Positions 23,527-35,195 of a stretch of DNA of 64,000 bases are shown here, piece by piece. The notes under the pieces are model-generated. The model was not told where the DNA came from. It saw nothing but the letters and a program-made list of their open reading frames with translations, and did no database searches. The stretch covers positions 7,763,951 through 7,827,950 of the forward strand of contig OZ024897.1 in assembly GCA_964017195.1 (NCBI GenBank), written 5' to 3'. A program made the translations under genes and the position numbers. Position 1 is the stretch's first letter, and every line of letters begins with the position of its first letter. This DNA is from Siderastrea radians (Eukaryota > Cnidaria > Anthozoa > Scleractinia > Rhizangiidae).

Positions 23527-26157
23527 AAAATTCCACAAAATCCAAGATGGCGGTTGTCCTACCGATCTTGCAATGTATCTCCGGTGAAAATAAAATTCTC
23601 GATGGAGATGTTCTGCGAAACAAAAGTTCTTTCAAAATTGACGCTGTGCTAACGAATGTCGTGAATGCTAACCAACTAATTCGCGTACCCCTCTAAAACT
23701 TTAAGAGAATTAAAACTCTGACAAAGAAACTTAGAGGGTGTATAGCACGGTCAAAGGTGCTCTCTTTGGCTCGCGAAAAAGGAGATGATGACCTCATATG
23801 ACGTAGAAATACGTCATGATTACGGAACAGCCGCCATCTTGGATTTCACCCTTTTTCTTCGAAACTTCAGAAAACCGTCAAAGTTGACTACAACATAATC
23901 AAGACCAATTATAAATGCTTATGTGATATAAAAATTTAAAAGTCGCAACAAAAAAGTTTAAAATTTCCAATTAAAGCAAAAATAAATAAATAAAAGGTTT
24001 GAAAAAAACTTGCCCGTCACAATGTGGTTGCTATGGAAAATCATATCCCGTCAACAATGACGTGTCATCTTGAATTGTTGCCTGATAAATTTTAGGAGAA
24101 ATCGCCTGATTTGGAGTATTTTCTTAAATATTTAGCAAAAGGACATAAACGTTTGAAGTCCCTTGGGGCCTGTTCACTGGTCTGGATAGGGTTAAGAACA
24201 ACAGAGTTGAAGAAAAAACGTCTTCCGCCTTTTCTACTCCTACAGACTAGCCTCACCAGCTGCTTTATCTTCTGCCTTAATCTTCTGCTTTAAATGAAAC
24301 GTACTTTCTTGCTTACTTTCTGGTCAATGTGGTCACTGTTTGTTTCTTGAGATCTTACAAACTAAGATTTAATTTAATTTATTTCCAGTTTGAGCACTTT
24401 TAGGGAAAGGGTTAAACGAGTAGTGTGTTTTTATAGTTGTATGCATGAAAATCTACTATGTCTGCGTATTGTCGGTGTTAATCGTCGATAATCGAACCAA
24501 TTTCGTGCATTACTTATTTTGAGGACTTCAGCTCATTATTTATTAAAATAAATATTCGATTTAGGAGTGGGATTTCTGAAGATCTGGCATCATTACTTTT
24601 AGTTTTAGCCACAATTCGGAATTTGATTTTCTAATATCATTCTGAAAAAATGCTAAGTTTCTGTAAGGTGCACACTTCTTAATATTTACTTCTTTCGTTT
24701 CTGCAATTTAACATTTTGGGTTGTGATCGGTGAAACGTTTAACGCTTATGAGTAACGAATAAGACATAACTTTTGTTTTCTCCTGCTCCAAGATCGATGT
24801 TGGTGATCATATTATGCACCAATAAGCTGCAAGGTCTGCTAAAGGTTCTTTAAAGAAAATGTGATCTTAGGTGCATGCGAATCTCAAAAATTGTTGCTTG
24901 CCTAATTGAAGGCTTTATGTTCTGTGCGGTCTTACGTTGAAATTAGCCAAAAGAAACTGGAACTGGTGGTAGGCTTAGCATGATCATTCATGAAAGCAGA
25001 ACAAACGGCTGTTTCAATAGATATGGAAGTCATGGCAGTGTTGTACATCCTCTGGTTTGGGACACTTCCTCGTTTTAATCGACGGTTGTTTTATTTTACA
25101 TACTTTCAGTGCCCAGAGCAACGGAGGACTTTGTCGGCCTCGTTATTTTCATTGTAATTCCTGCTAAACGTGATCAAAAAAAAAAGATTAACGTGATTTT
25201 ATTTACATGCGAGCCTCAAAAACTTTAGCCTACTTATTGGGAATCTTTATGTTATGTGTGGTCATATGTTGTAACTAGCCAAAAAACCTGCTTGGTTGGT
25301 TTGCAACACTTTAATTATGATCACTTATTTTAACCCAAAAGACCTTCCACGAAAGTCTCACAAAGGGATAATTCTATAGATATGTTCAAGTTATGCAAGT
25401 GCTATATTTTGCCTAGTTCGAATAACTTTCTCTTTTTAATCGTCGCTTGTTTTATTTTAATTTCAATGCTCGGGACAACGAAGAACGCCAATTACTTCGG
25501 TTTTGTAATTACTGGATAATCAAGAAATACCACAATAAGGAAATAAAACTTATTTACTGTTATTTCACTGAAAGAATAAAAACGGTTAGTCTTGAAAACT
25601 TTTAACGTTTTTTGTTTTGATATTTTCATTTCTTCTCTTAATTTACTCGTATGGAATATACGTTTTTAAATACTTTATTTTCTAATTTTGAGGGTAAAAT
25701 TCCTTTGTCTCATAACATTATTGGTCTAATTAATGGACAATTAAAAAATTACCAAATATGGAAGTGTATAATGATAGTTTTTCGATTGATTAAAAGTTTT
25801 TTGTTTTGTCTTATTTCAATTAGTTGAGGAGAAAATGCAGGTCTTTCAGACGTATTTTAATTCGAAAGACAAATCGATTCAGTTTAAAGATGAAAAGCGG
25901 CTTCTACAAAATATCTCGAGTTATGAAACATTTCTTTGTACTTTGTTCGTTTCATGTGTACGCTCTTGATTTTTCTTATTTTGCTACTTTTCCCAAACCA
26001 ATAAAAAATGTAGATTATTAGAATATGAGAGAGCTCGGCTCAGCTGTTGAAATTACTGAACGATCAAAAAGTTACACAAATAACCCATTCTTGAGTTGAC
26101 CAGTATGCAGGACGCGTGTCACAACGAACTCAGTAAATATGACCTCGCTCGCCACGA
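23527..26157. other. stretch without recognised genes
   Basis: AT-rich sequence with short ORFs only; no repeat structure, RNA gene or domain recognised. Confidence 0.4.
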
Positions 26158-26233
26158 GTCTCCCAGTAGCTCAGTGGCTAGAGCGCCCGACGGGTAAACG
26201 GGAGGCCGTGGGTTCGATTCCCGTCTGGGACTC
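26158..26233 (+). pseudogene. tRNA-like sequence (GGT-type anticodon)
   Basis: Acceptor GTCTCCCAG-type 5' end pairs with CTGGGACTC. It has a D arm TAGCTCAGTGGCTAGAGC, an anticodon arm CCCG...CGGG with loop CGGGTAA, and a perfect B box GGTTCGATTCC. G at position 33 argues against a functional tRNA. The SINE leader CACGAGTCTCC precedes it, as in the copy at 17912. Confidence 0.5.
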
Positions 26234-26837
26234 AGATTTTTTCTTTGTCCCACGCTCGTGACAAACTGAATATTCCATCTTTCTTAACTGAAATATAGTT
26301 TGAATACAAATGAAAGAGAATCGGAAAAAATCTAAGTTTAAATTCAGTGAAAAGCAAACATCTAAGCACCGATGGACATGAAAATGAAAAGGTCTCATGG
26401 GATAGCATAGAATGAACGACCGGAAGATACACAGAAAGCTGGAGACAGAGCGCAATAATTTTTTTTAGTTAAAGGGGTACCACCTGCAAAACATCGAAAT
26501 TTTGCTTACTTCCTTCCTCAAGTTGTTATATATCAAAAGGCCACCAAATATACAACTAAATTGGATAAAAATATTCCGCAGAATAGAACAAAACAGGTAG
26601 TTTGGGGATAAGGTGCAGGATTACGAGGACGGAAGTGGAATTTTGGTTACGTTGGGCAGATGGTGCAGACATCAAAGTCACCTTTCGCTAGGAACGTTGG
26701 GTGTTTATCTGCTAATTTGTCTCTTAAACTGAGTTATCTTTGCTTTCAGCGCTTTTGAGAATTTGCCTTTGCATTCCAAAATATCAAAGCATACGTGAAG
26801 GAAGCTCCTGGCCATATTGGTCATCCTGGTCGCTCCT

Positions 26838-26850
26838 GGCAAAATAAATA

Positions 26851-26882
<32 letters not shown>

Positions 26883-26893
26883 AATAAATAAGA
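26838..26893 (+). repeat. (AAATA)n/(AATTA)n low-complexity tract
   Basis: Simple repeats of AATA and AATTA units over about 55 bp. Confidence 0.9.
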
Positions 26894-27221
26894 GAATGCC
26901 ACGTACATGCACCAGGCCAGCGAAGCTTGGTTCAAACGTTACCCATTGACACTTCGTCAACGTCGTCATGTACGCGTTTATCCCCTGCCTCCCCTAGAAA
27001 GGCTTTTTGGTCCCTAGCTCGTTCTTTTTAGTTGGCAGCTCTAGATGTAACGTAAAGGTGACGCGAAATCGTTAATGCACATGCGCGAAGCTTTGCATCT
27101 GCTTTAATTTTTGTTATTCGTCTGTCCAGTTTGTATTGACAATTTTTTTATCCATTCGCGTTGCGGGAATAGGGGGACCACTAGATGAGGATAATTTTTA
27201 CCGTGTTCAGTATAATTGAAT

Positions 27222-27545
27222 ACAGTGGAACCCCGACAAACGAAGCGTCGAGTGACTGGGAAAATGTGTTCGTTACAACGGGGGTTCATTGTTAACGAAA
27301 TCGCGTTAAAATGAATTTGTGGGAAAACCACCAAATTCTTCGTCATATCAGGGTTCGGCTGATAATTATTTTGCCTTAAAATTAAACAGTGTTATGCCGC
27401 ACCACTCAGCTTTCGGTTTAATCGTAAATTTTACGTTTGGGCTTTTTGATTGTGTTCTTTATGTTAGGGATTTTGCTGTAACTTTGGCCAAGCTGAAGTT
27501 TATCGTTGGCTATAACGGGGACTTGGTTATATCGGGTCCACTCTA
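27222..27545. mobile_element. MITE with CAGTGGAACCCCGA-type ends
   Basis: The left end is CAGTGGAACCCCGACAAACG and the right end ATATCGGGTCCACTC, short imperfect inverted repeats of a type common in pogo/Tigger-derived elements. Inside are CGTTACAACGGGGG and CGGGGACTTGG motifs. No transposase; a flanking TA is not clear. Confidence 0.4.
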
Positions 27546-28789
27546 ATTGAAAATCCATCACCTTATACAAAGTCAAAATTAAAAGAGGGAGACTGATGAC
27601 GAAACATTTACATTGATAGGTGGTCCTAAACCTAGAGAAACCATATCCAAAAGCTGTTATTCCTTTTATTTCATGTTTTAGTGAGTCAACTTCAAGCTTG
27701 TGCAAGTAAAAAATTGCATTTCACGACAGACAACAGCACAACACCAAGTCTAAGTCACAATCGTGCGACGCCATTTGAAATAAGCTATTTTGCCATGTTC
27801 TCGGCGTAGACAAGTTTTTCTTTGCGGTTGTTTAATCCTGGTGGTAGTCACTTTGTGTTGGTCCGAGCTGTGGTTTCAAATTTGGTGAATCTCGTGATTT
27901 CAGACGTCGGAAGGACAGACCAGTCAAAATATATAGTAATTACAAGCATTGCACATTAGCAGCAGACACAAAATTTTATAGATTGCTAATTTAACAACTG
28001 AATTTCCTTTCACATGTAAAATGTTATTTCATATCACGGAGTGCACAAGACTGTTTTACGACGATCACTAAATAAGTGAGTTTATTGATCTTCTAAAAAT
28101 AATTGTCACATGTATTGTGGTTTCGTTACTGAGTTTGTTCTTGACAAGTGGATTTAAAAATAATTGGCTTAAACAGCCGGTGACAGGCAGTCTGCCACTG
28201 ACCCTCGGGTGTACAACCAACTAGATGAGGGTCTAGGTGTCACCCTGGACTATTTCTTTATTTCGCTTCCGACAGCAGAATGAACGGAGTAAACTTGAGC
28301 AGCACTGTAATTGGTGCTAGAGAAACAGACCCTTCAGGGCAGCATCATTCTTAGTAGGGCTTGCCTGCTTGGTGCCAAGACCGGTATCTTTGACTTTCAG
28401 TTGCAGCCGCCATTCTCGCAAAATGTTCAATGTTCATGAACTTAACGTTCGTCCAAGAAACGACTTACCAGATCATCACCTCCGTCATAATGAAAATGTG
28501 TTTATCACACTCTGAAAAATGTCTGCGGACAAAAAGCGATCATAACTGAGATGCTTGTCTTGGCCGATAAAAATTCAACTAAACAAAATCGCGCTAATTA
28601 ACTGTGAAATGTGGAGAGCTTTGTTTGACATGTGATGGTCAGGCTAGGCGACGAGAAAATATTTCTAAAACGCAACGCTCGATGTTTTGATATCAATATG
28701 AATTACGCGCTCTGGTTTCGGAAACATTGCAGCTAAAATAACGTGACCTGGCTTTTTCTCGACGAATGTCTGTTCTTGTCTTTCTCAGG
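27546..28789. other. sequence just upstream of the NOS PDZ exon
   Basis: Non-coding; presumably the 5' intron or upstream region of NOS. No TATA box or earlier coding exon of NOS could be assigned with confidence. Confidence 0.4.
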
Positions 28790-28818
28790 TACGATCAACG
28801 GTGAAAAAGTTCGACAAA

Positions 28819-29592
28819 ATGGACGGCGATTCAAACGAAGGCACAATAACAGTGAGTCTTGTCAAACGCAAGCAAGGGGGAGTGGGCTTTTTGGCCAGGA
28901 ACGCGAGTCCGTATCTCGCTGTGTCGCACGTTGTGAAAGGTAGCATGGCACATGAGACGGGTTTCATTGAAGAAGGAGACGTTATTCTCGAAGTTAATGG
29001 CAAGTCTTTAGAAAAAGTGCCATATGTAAAGGCTTTGGAAATTCTTGACAAAGTTCCAGCTGGCGAGACGGTGGCGTTAAAAATTCGCGCCGGAGACGGG
29101 TTTCAAGCTTATCTGGAGACGGCGTTCGACAAGGAAGGAGTTGTGAAGACGGTGCGAAGTACGAAACCAAAAATCCGTGTGGATGGTACCACGGGCATGG
29201 ACGAAAAGATGAATGGAGAAAAGCAGGAACCGAAAAAATCAGAGAAAGAGAATTTGGCATCGAAGGAAAGAGAACTGGTAGAGGCAGTGCCAAGTACGAA
29301 ATCAGAAACGCCTGCAGATGGTTCTTCGAGCGTAGACGAAAAGGTGAATGGAGAAAAACAAGAGGCCAAAAAATCGGAGAAAGAGAAGCCGGCTTTAAAT
29401 GGAAGTGCAGAAAAGGAACGACAGGTTGATCACTCAGACAACAAAAATGAGGTCCGCAGCGAAACAACTGGCGTCCATAAATGCCCAGTTACCAATGCTA
29501 CGTCGAATTACCAACAGCCAAAGTTTATCAAGCTACAACACGTCATGGATCAAACGTTCACCACGGATACTCTTCACCAAAAGGCGATAGAG
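28819..29592 (+). CDS. NOS: nitric oxide synthase, exon with start codon: PDZ domain and linker
   Basis: The exon starts at 28790 after a TTTCTCAG acceptor, so the 5'UTR is spliced. The first in-frame ATG, at 28819, opens 258 codons. The donor is ATAGAG|GTAAGT in phase 0. Residues about 9-92 form a PDZ domain (GGVGFLARN carboxylate loop, EEGDVILEVNG), as in vertebrate neuronal NOS, where it anchors the enzyme at membranes. Residues about 110-205 are a charged linker with two imperfect copies of about 45 residues, each containing NGEKQE and KKSEKE. The exon ends in the start of the oxygenase domain (TTDTLHQKAIE). The domain match is direct; neuronal-type anchoring is inferred from the family. 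Confidence 0.9.
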
Positions 29593-30350
29593 GTAAGTTG
29601 AGAAGATGTACTGTTCTGTTATTGTTTTTTAGTATAGAGGCGCGCTTGAAAGCCCGCTGACTTTAGATCTGAAAGTCGGCGGTTCAAGCCTGATTTCTGT
29701 CAACGTGTTGTTTCCTATAGACAATTTGAGAAACTTTGCTACACATTTTAATGATCCAGATTTAACAATGGGTACCCACACCGTTGATTAAATCAAGAAA
29801 ACCTACCAAAATGCTGTTTATTTTTGTAATAATGATGCAATTAATTAAGGGATTGATTCCAAAGATGAGGAAGTTGATTAAAATTAATTAGTGAAATGTA
29901 GCTTCTAGTTAAAGATGGGTTATACACATGTTAGTTATTCAAATTGGTGAAATTGGACACTTGACGTTTGATTCCTTTTGTAAAGAAAAGATGTGTGATG
30001 TCGGATGTGTAAAGAAGTTGCAATTAAATGTTTTTTTAGGGTTTTATCCACATACTCAAAACTTAAAAGGACCTTGTACAGCACCAAAGAAAAGTAATAC
30101 TCGATCAGTAGCTTTCCTTTGAATGGTCAGACTAAGGATTTTATCCACATTCTCAAAGTTAGAACCACCTCGACAACATAATAAACAGCACTGGAGCTAG
30201 GTAGATATTGCTCAATATAGTTTTCATTTGAATGGCCACACTTCATCCACAGGCTCAAAAGCTAGAACTACCTTGCCAAAGTAGTCTCAAAATGCGCCCT
30301 AGATCTGTTGCATTTGTAACATGAGCCAACGCTACTGTTTCTCTCTACAG
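29593..30350. other. NOS intron with tRNA-like remnant and satellite copies
   Basis: It holds a weak tRNA-like remnant (about 29640-29700, TTCAAGCC B-box relic) and degenerate 106-bp satellite units at about 30025-30290. No gene seen. Confidence 0.5.
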
Positions 30351-30502
30351 CCTTTACACTGCTCTGCGGGCCGTTGTTTAGGCTCCTTGATGAACCCTTA
30401 TGGCGGGTTCCCTAAGAGGCACTATGGGGTACCTAGGGAAGCAGAAGAGGTCAAGGTGCATGCCGAGGACTTCTTACAGCAGTATTATGGATCCATGAAG
30501 CT
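30351..30502 (+). CDS. NOS: nitric oxide synthase, zinc-tetrathiolate exon
   Basis: Flanked by TCTCTACAG and CT|GTAAGT. It encodes residues about 259-309. C262 and C267 (CSAGRC) match the Cys-x4-Cys pair that binds the intersubunit zinc in NOS dimers, followed by GSLMNP. The segment ending FLQQYYGSMK matches the conserved helix before the heme-binding region. The junction splits a Leu codon (phase 2). Confidence 0.88.
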
Positions 30503-30594
30503 GTAAGTGTGGTAGCAGCTCTACTAATCAATTGATCTATCGATCAAATCAATCAATACACAGATCAATAGGTCCATCATTCAATGAAACTTTG

Positions 30595-30960
30595 TCCAAA
30601 GAGGGTAATACTATATAGTCTAATTATAGTACAATGCAGAAGTTTTGGGGTGTTCCCATTGGTTGAAATCGATCACGTGACGCAATAGTGTCTCTCCTCA
30701 GCGGGCGACTATCAGCGCATAGTGCCCGTTTTTGGCAATTTTCTCTTAAAATTTAGCGTTGTACAATAAAAACAATAGAGTCCTTCTGTCTCAGGCCCTA
30801 TGTGTGATAGGTTCCCTCGGAAATTTGATGTTCAAACTTCACATAAGCCCTCGAACTACGTTCTCAGGCTAATATTTGTTGTAAACATCAAATTTCCTCG
30901 GGCAACCTATCACACGATAGTGCCTTCCACAGAAGAGCTCTATTGTTTAAATAGTGCATG
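30595..30960 (+). repeat. dispersed repeat, uninterrupted copy of the Polinton target
   Basis: It contains CCCATTGGTTGAAATCGATC followed by ACGTGACGCAATAGTG, then ATAGAGTCCTTCTGTCTCAGG and an inverted pair around AACATCAAATTT. The same order flanks the Polinton at 34500-34575 and 55981-56420. This copy is therefore a natural empty-site relative. It lacks about 150 bp present in the other copy at about 56045-56195. Confidence 0.8.
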
Positions 30961-31222
30961 GCACTAACAACCATATTGCCCTATGCGAACCATGTTAACC
31001 GTCTGAAAATAAATTTATAGCTATACCTAATAACTATTCGGCCACATCCGAAATGCCTTTAGTCTCTTTCAATAAAACTCGTTTTACACATGGGTGGTTG
31101 TGTACCAGGCCTTCCTTTGATGGAGAGGCTGTAACAGGGAAGTCAGAAATGGCCCACCCTAATAGATTCTTATCTTTTATTGTTTGTGTCGCCAATTAGC
31201 TAGACACTTGACTAACGTTTTG

Positions 31223-31341
31223 GCTGACTGACTGACTGACCAACTGACTGACCAACTGACTGACTGACTGACTGACTGACTGACTGACTGACTGACTGAC
31301 TGACTGACTGACTGACTGACTGACTGACTGACTGACTGACT
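31223..31341 (+). repeat. (ACTG)n microsatellite
   Basis: Nearly perfect ACTG repeats in a NOS intron. The Ser/Val/Gln-repeat ORFs on the minus strand are artefacts. Confidence 0.95.
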
Positions 31342-31515
31342 TGCTGGTAACAAGGGCTTTTCTTTGTAATCCCTTTCCCCCTAGCAAGATGAAAAACCCC
31401 AAACAGTTGTTGAACAGGAAAGCAAGTGATATTTCTGCGGTAGAGTACTTCAATTTCGATTTGTAATGTTTTTTCTACACTTCCCTCGCCCATAATTTTT
31501 TTCTCTTGTTTTCAG

Positions 31516-31678
31516 CGAGAACAGTCCGGCCCATCAGCAGCGTGTGGCCGAGGTAATGAAAGAGATTGAAGAGACTGGAACCTATGACCTGACAGAGAAG
31601 GAGCTGATATTTGGAAGTCGATTGGCTTGGAGGAACGCGCCAAGGTGCATAGGACGAATACAGTGGAATAAATTACAT
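31516..31678 (+). CDS. NOS: nitric oxide synthase, heme-ligand exon
   Basis: Flanked by TTGTTTTCAG and CAT|GTAAGC. It encodes residues about 309-363, including the NOS signature [13 protein letters not shown]. Cys353 (codon 31646-31648) is the predicted proximal heme thiolate. The frame closes in phase 0. Confidence 0.92.
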
Positions 31679-32302
31679 GTAAGCTTGATTATTGCGCTTC
31701 CTGGGCACTGGTGACATAGAAAGAAGACTTAGTTAACAGATCTGTTTTGATAACCCTTTAGATGGTCAGAGTACTACTTATGTACAAATTCAGTAAATGT
31801 CGTCCAAATTTCCACCTATGAAATTTGAAAGAAACAAACAAAAAGCACCACTGGAAAGTATTAATTTATAGCTTTCATTTGAATGGCCATAATCTTTAAT
31901 TTATGTTTCGCCTAACGGTGGAAAGGAAAAGGACACTTCGAAAACATTAACAAAGATGCCTCACGATCAGTCTTAAAAAGTTTTAATCTTCCTGGTCACT
32001 TCGTCATTTCAATAACAAAGGGGATGACACCCAAAGATGCCTCCTTATACACTGCCATAAACTGGTTTAAGTTTAGAGTAGCCATCTCCTTGACCAAACT
32101 TCCTTCACCCAGCTAACACTCGTCTGGAGCGCTGCGAGATTAACAAGTGATAGCCACTGTGAGACTGGGTTGCTGAATATCAGAGCAAATCCACACACCG
32201 GTAGGTCATGTATACCGCAGCTAACGGGGCCCCAGGCACCTCATGATACGGTAGATCGTTAATACCCCCCGCCCCCCACCCACTAAGCTCGTCTTCATGT
32301 GA

Positions 32303-32308
32303 TGACGG

Positions 32309-32362
<54 letters not shown>

Positions 32363-32445
32363 GAAGGATGATGATGAGGAGGAGGAGGAGGAAGAGAAGG
32401 AAGAAAGAGAAGGAGAAGAAAGAAGGAGGAGGAGGAGGAGACGTA
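32303..32445 (+). repeat. (ATG)n microsatellite and purine-rich tract
   Basis: About 60 bp of ATG repeats followed by about 80 bp of AGG/GAA-rich sequence in a NOS intron. The Met-, Ile- and Arg/Lys-repeat ORFs here are not genes. Confidence 0.93.
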
Positions 32446-32588
32446 GGGGGATGGTCTAGCTCTTCAGCGACGGCATATCCGAGCCAGCATGGTAACATCG
32501 AAACCTGCAAGTCCGAGAGAAAGCTCAGGTAATCAACATAATGAAGAGCCTGCCAACTCCATGATCTCAAACAACTTTTCACTTTCAG

Positions 32589-32680
32589 GTTTTTGATGCC
32601 CGAGATGTGAACACTCCCTCAGAAATGTTTGAGGCCCTTGTTAAACACATAAAGTACGGCACAAACAAAGGCAACCTCAG
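32589..32680 (+). CDS. NOS: nitric oxide synthase, oxygenase exon
   Basis: Acceptor CACTTTCAG, donor CTCAG|GTACCC. It encodes [17 protein letters not shown] and the following helix, a conserved continuation of the oxygenase domain after the heme-ligand loop. Ends in phase 2 within an Arg codon. Confidence 0.88.
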
Positions 32681-33152
32681 GTACCCTTATGTTGTACTTA
32701 CCTCAGTGCTTACATACATGGATTTATCGGTTTCTAATAACTCAAACACAGTCACACAACTATCGTAATCCACTGAAGAGGAACAAGGCATCTGGAACCC
32801 CTTCCGTCCATTTTTGCCAGGTCGTGTAATTTTTATTCTTTACCAAAGAGTCAGGCAGCAGTCGATCCTTTTGGCTTAAACTGTGGACTCCTTTATCTCA
32901 ATTCTCTATAATTTACTCATTTCAGACTCCGGTGGTAGGAAAACCTAAAAGCAGGTTTTGTGTATCTGATTCCATTTGAAATAAACCTGTTAGAGTTTCG
33001 TATTTCGTGAAACTATGGTAATGAATATTGTTCAGTAAAGGTCTTTATCTAAAACACTTTACATGGGATACATGCAAATACGTGGACCACTCACATGACG
33101 GCATAGTCTGCTGAAACCATATTAAACCTTTTTCAAACGTTTTTTTTCGCAG

Positions 33153-33294
33153 GTCCACTATAACCATCTTTCCTCAAAGGAAAGCTCCTTTCAAAGACTT
33201 CCGTGTGTGGAACCCTCAGCTGATCCGTTACGCTGGTTACAAACAACCGGATGGCTCTGTCATCGGAGACCGCGGCAACGTAGAGTTCACTGAG
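33153..33294 (+). CDS. NOS: nitric oxide synthase, oxygenase exon
   Basis: Acceptor TTTTTCGCAG, donor ACTGAG|GTAAAC. It encodes [24 protein letters not shown] and [10 protein letters not shown], all standard NOS oxygenase segments. With the previous exon the reading frame closes in phase 0. Confidence 0.9.
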
Positions 33295-33940
33295 GTAAAC
33301 ACTCATCTCTAGATTGGAAATATAGGCTGATATAGAACACCTGGTGGGTCTCACCGAGGGTCAGTACTTTGTGTAGGGTCTCTTTTTCACACAATTTGAA
33401 AGGGAGTTCGTCGACACGCCATCAGGGCGGTGGACTAGAGATCCGGAGGTCGCGGGTACAAGTCCCGCTCTGAGCTCAGGCTGGTCTAGTTTGTCCATAC
33501 GGCCGAGTTTGAATCCTGGCGTTTTGAGATTTTTAGCCTGTTATTTGTTATTTGTTTGAGTTGAATTGGTAAATTAGGCTGGGGTAGCCAAGTGCACGTC
33601 TTCGAAGTGCACGTTCTTTTTTTAAAGAACGTTTTTTACATTTTGTACTTTGCATATTTTCTTAAAAAACTTTGTTTTATCAGACTCCGGAAAACAATTT
33701 AAGGGTACAGGAAAACAATTTAAGGGTATTATCATATGAAGAATTCCTGCCGGGGCTGAAAAAATCATCCTAGTTTTTTGAGCAGCCCCTTTGCAATTGC
33801 GTTAAGAAAGTTTCAGCCCGATGGAAATTCAACCCGGATAGTGCTAACGGAAGAGAAACCCGGAGACGATGTCGTTGTGACGCATGCGCCTTACGCAAAT
33901 GCCGCAGCAGGAAGTTTTATTTGTTTCTTTTTTTTTACAG

Positions 33941-34080
33941 ATATGTGAACAACTTGGTTGGGAAGGCAAGGGTGGCAATTTTGATGTTCTGCCTTTAGTT
34001 CTTCAAGCTCATGGCGGAGATCCTGAATGGTTTGAGATTCCTCCGGAGATCGTACTTGAAGTGGAAATGAAACACCCCAA
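33941..34080 (+). CDS. NOS: nitric oxide synthase, exon immediately upstream of the Polinton-bearing intron
   Basis: Acceptor TTTTTTACAG, donor CCCAA|GTAAGC. It encodes [18 protein letters not shown] and IPPEIVLEV of the oxygenase domain. It ends in phase 2 (AA of a Lys codon), completed by the exon at 57281. The intron between them is 23.2 kb because it contains the 21.4-kb element. Confidence 0.9.
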
Positions 34081-34247
34081 GTAAGCCCTACTAGTGATCA
34101 CGTTCTTATTTCTCTGTACAGTTTCATGCATCATGATACCAGAAACAAAACACACCAAAAGCCTTTGTCTTTCAATAGCAAATTCTTAGGACTAACATGT
34201 ATGTCGAAGTGAATTGTAGTCAGTTTGTTACTAGTATGTGACCACAA

Positions 34248-34332
34248 AGACTGAGTTTCCGACCGGAGTTCAATCTCCTGTGACCCTCCGTTCACCCGTC
34301 GGGTGCTCTAACCACTGAACGGCTGCAAAGAG
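34248..34332 (-). pseudogene. tRNA-like remnant
   Basis: The minus strand shows GTTCAGTGGTTAGAGCACCC (D arm), a CGGGTGA anticodon loop (GGT-type) and GGAGATTGAACTCC (eroded T arm). Same SINE-like class as the copy at 26158. Confidence 0.4.
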
Positions 34333-34575
34333 ATTCGTGGCAGTCTAGGCCAGTTGTTCGGTTCACGTGTGACAATGTGACCTGAATTTCAGCAATATCG
34401 ATACTGAATGCCAATTGCAACTTGTCAGCATCCTTTAACAGAGGAACCTAATTATGATAGCTCAATAGCTTCCATTTAGCGTTGGCACTACTTGACACTA
34501 CTTGTCTTATACAGCACACTATAGCACAACGCTAAATTTTGGCGTGCTCCCATTGGTCCAAATCGATCACGTGAC

Positions 34576-35086
34576 AGTAGTAAGGTCGGCTCGTTTGGGT
34601 CCTAATGCTGGCTTCTGATTGGTCGAGAGCAAAGTGATGACGTCATAGCATTTCCGGTGAGGGAAACCGCTGACCAGTGGATAAAAAGGATCGCGGGCTC
34701 ATACAACCGGAAGTCACGTGATTTGAGAGGGGAAACCGCTGACCAGTGGAAAAAATCGATCGTGGGCTCAAGATGGGTAAAAACCGCTGCCCAGTGGAAA
34801 AAAAAATGGATGGTGGGCTCAAGGTGGGTGAAAACCGCTGACCAGTGGAAAAAATGGATGGTGGGCTCAAGGTGGGTAAAAACCGCGGAGAAAACGCGGG
34901 CTCAAAAGTCCAAAGTCCAAGTGGGTGAAGAGGGGGTGGTCCTTTTGAAAAACAACACGAATAAAAAAATAAATTTTTTATTAATTTGTTTTTACAAAGA
35001 ACGTTTTCCTGAGTGTTCCTTAATGTTCATCCCCAAGTATCTCTCACTGGTAACCATATGGGTATGTCTTGAAGGTGCGGGGGTCG
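34576..35086 (+). repeat. left terminal inverted repeat of the Polinton
   Basis: 511 bp, matching the reverse complement of 55470-55980; positions map exactly as 90556 minus x. About four to five tandem units of roughly 48 bp (34660-34900), each with AAACCGCTGACCAGTGG and GGGCTCAAGGTGGG, fill the outer part. The inner end carries a copy of the last 14 codons of the polymerase gene, so that part of the coding sequence is duplicated here as a remnant. Confidence 0.95.
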
Positions 35087-35195
35087 TCATCTCCTTGACT
35101 CGAGAGCGATCAGGATCCATTGTAGAAATCCATGTTGCTCGCATGTGGGTTTCTGTGGTAAAGATTTCCTTTCAATAAAGTCTCCTCCAAACCGC

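Noticed and set aside
23288..23696. Long Lys/Glu/Arg- and Phe/Leu/Ser-repeat ORFs
   Set aside because: Produced by the (GAAA)n microsatellite in all frames.
28994..29467. 157-aa minus ORF opposite the NOS PDZ exon
   Set aside because: Antisense shadow of the PDZ and linker coding sequence.
31196..31493. Ser/Val/Gln-repeat ORFs
   Set aside because: Produced by the (ACTG)n microsatellite inside a NOS intron.
32295..32582. Met-repeat and Ile/Leu-repeat ORFs
   Set aside because: Produced by the (ATG)n microsatellite and purine tract.
33405..33480. tRNA gene in a NOS intron
   Set aside because: Only a T-arm-like GCGGG/CCCGC and a loose D-arm-like region; acceptor does not pair. Treated as a decayed tRNA-derived repeat.
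34657..35178. 173-aa ORF in the left inverted repeat, mirrored inside the 55165-55899 minus ORF
   Set aside because: It translates the tandem 48-bp units (repeated TADQWKK and GSRWVKTA) and the antisense of the polymerase 3' end; no promoter or domain.
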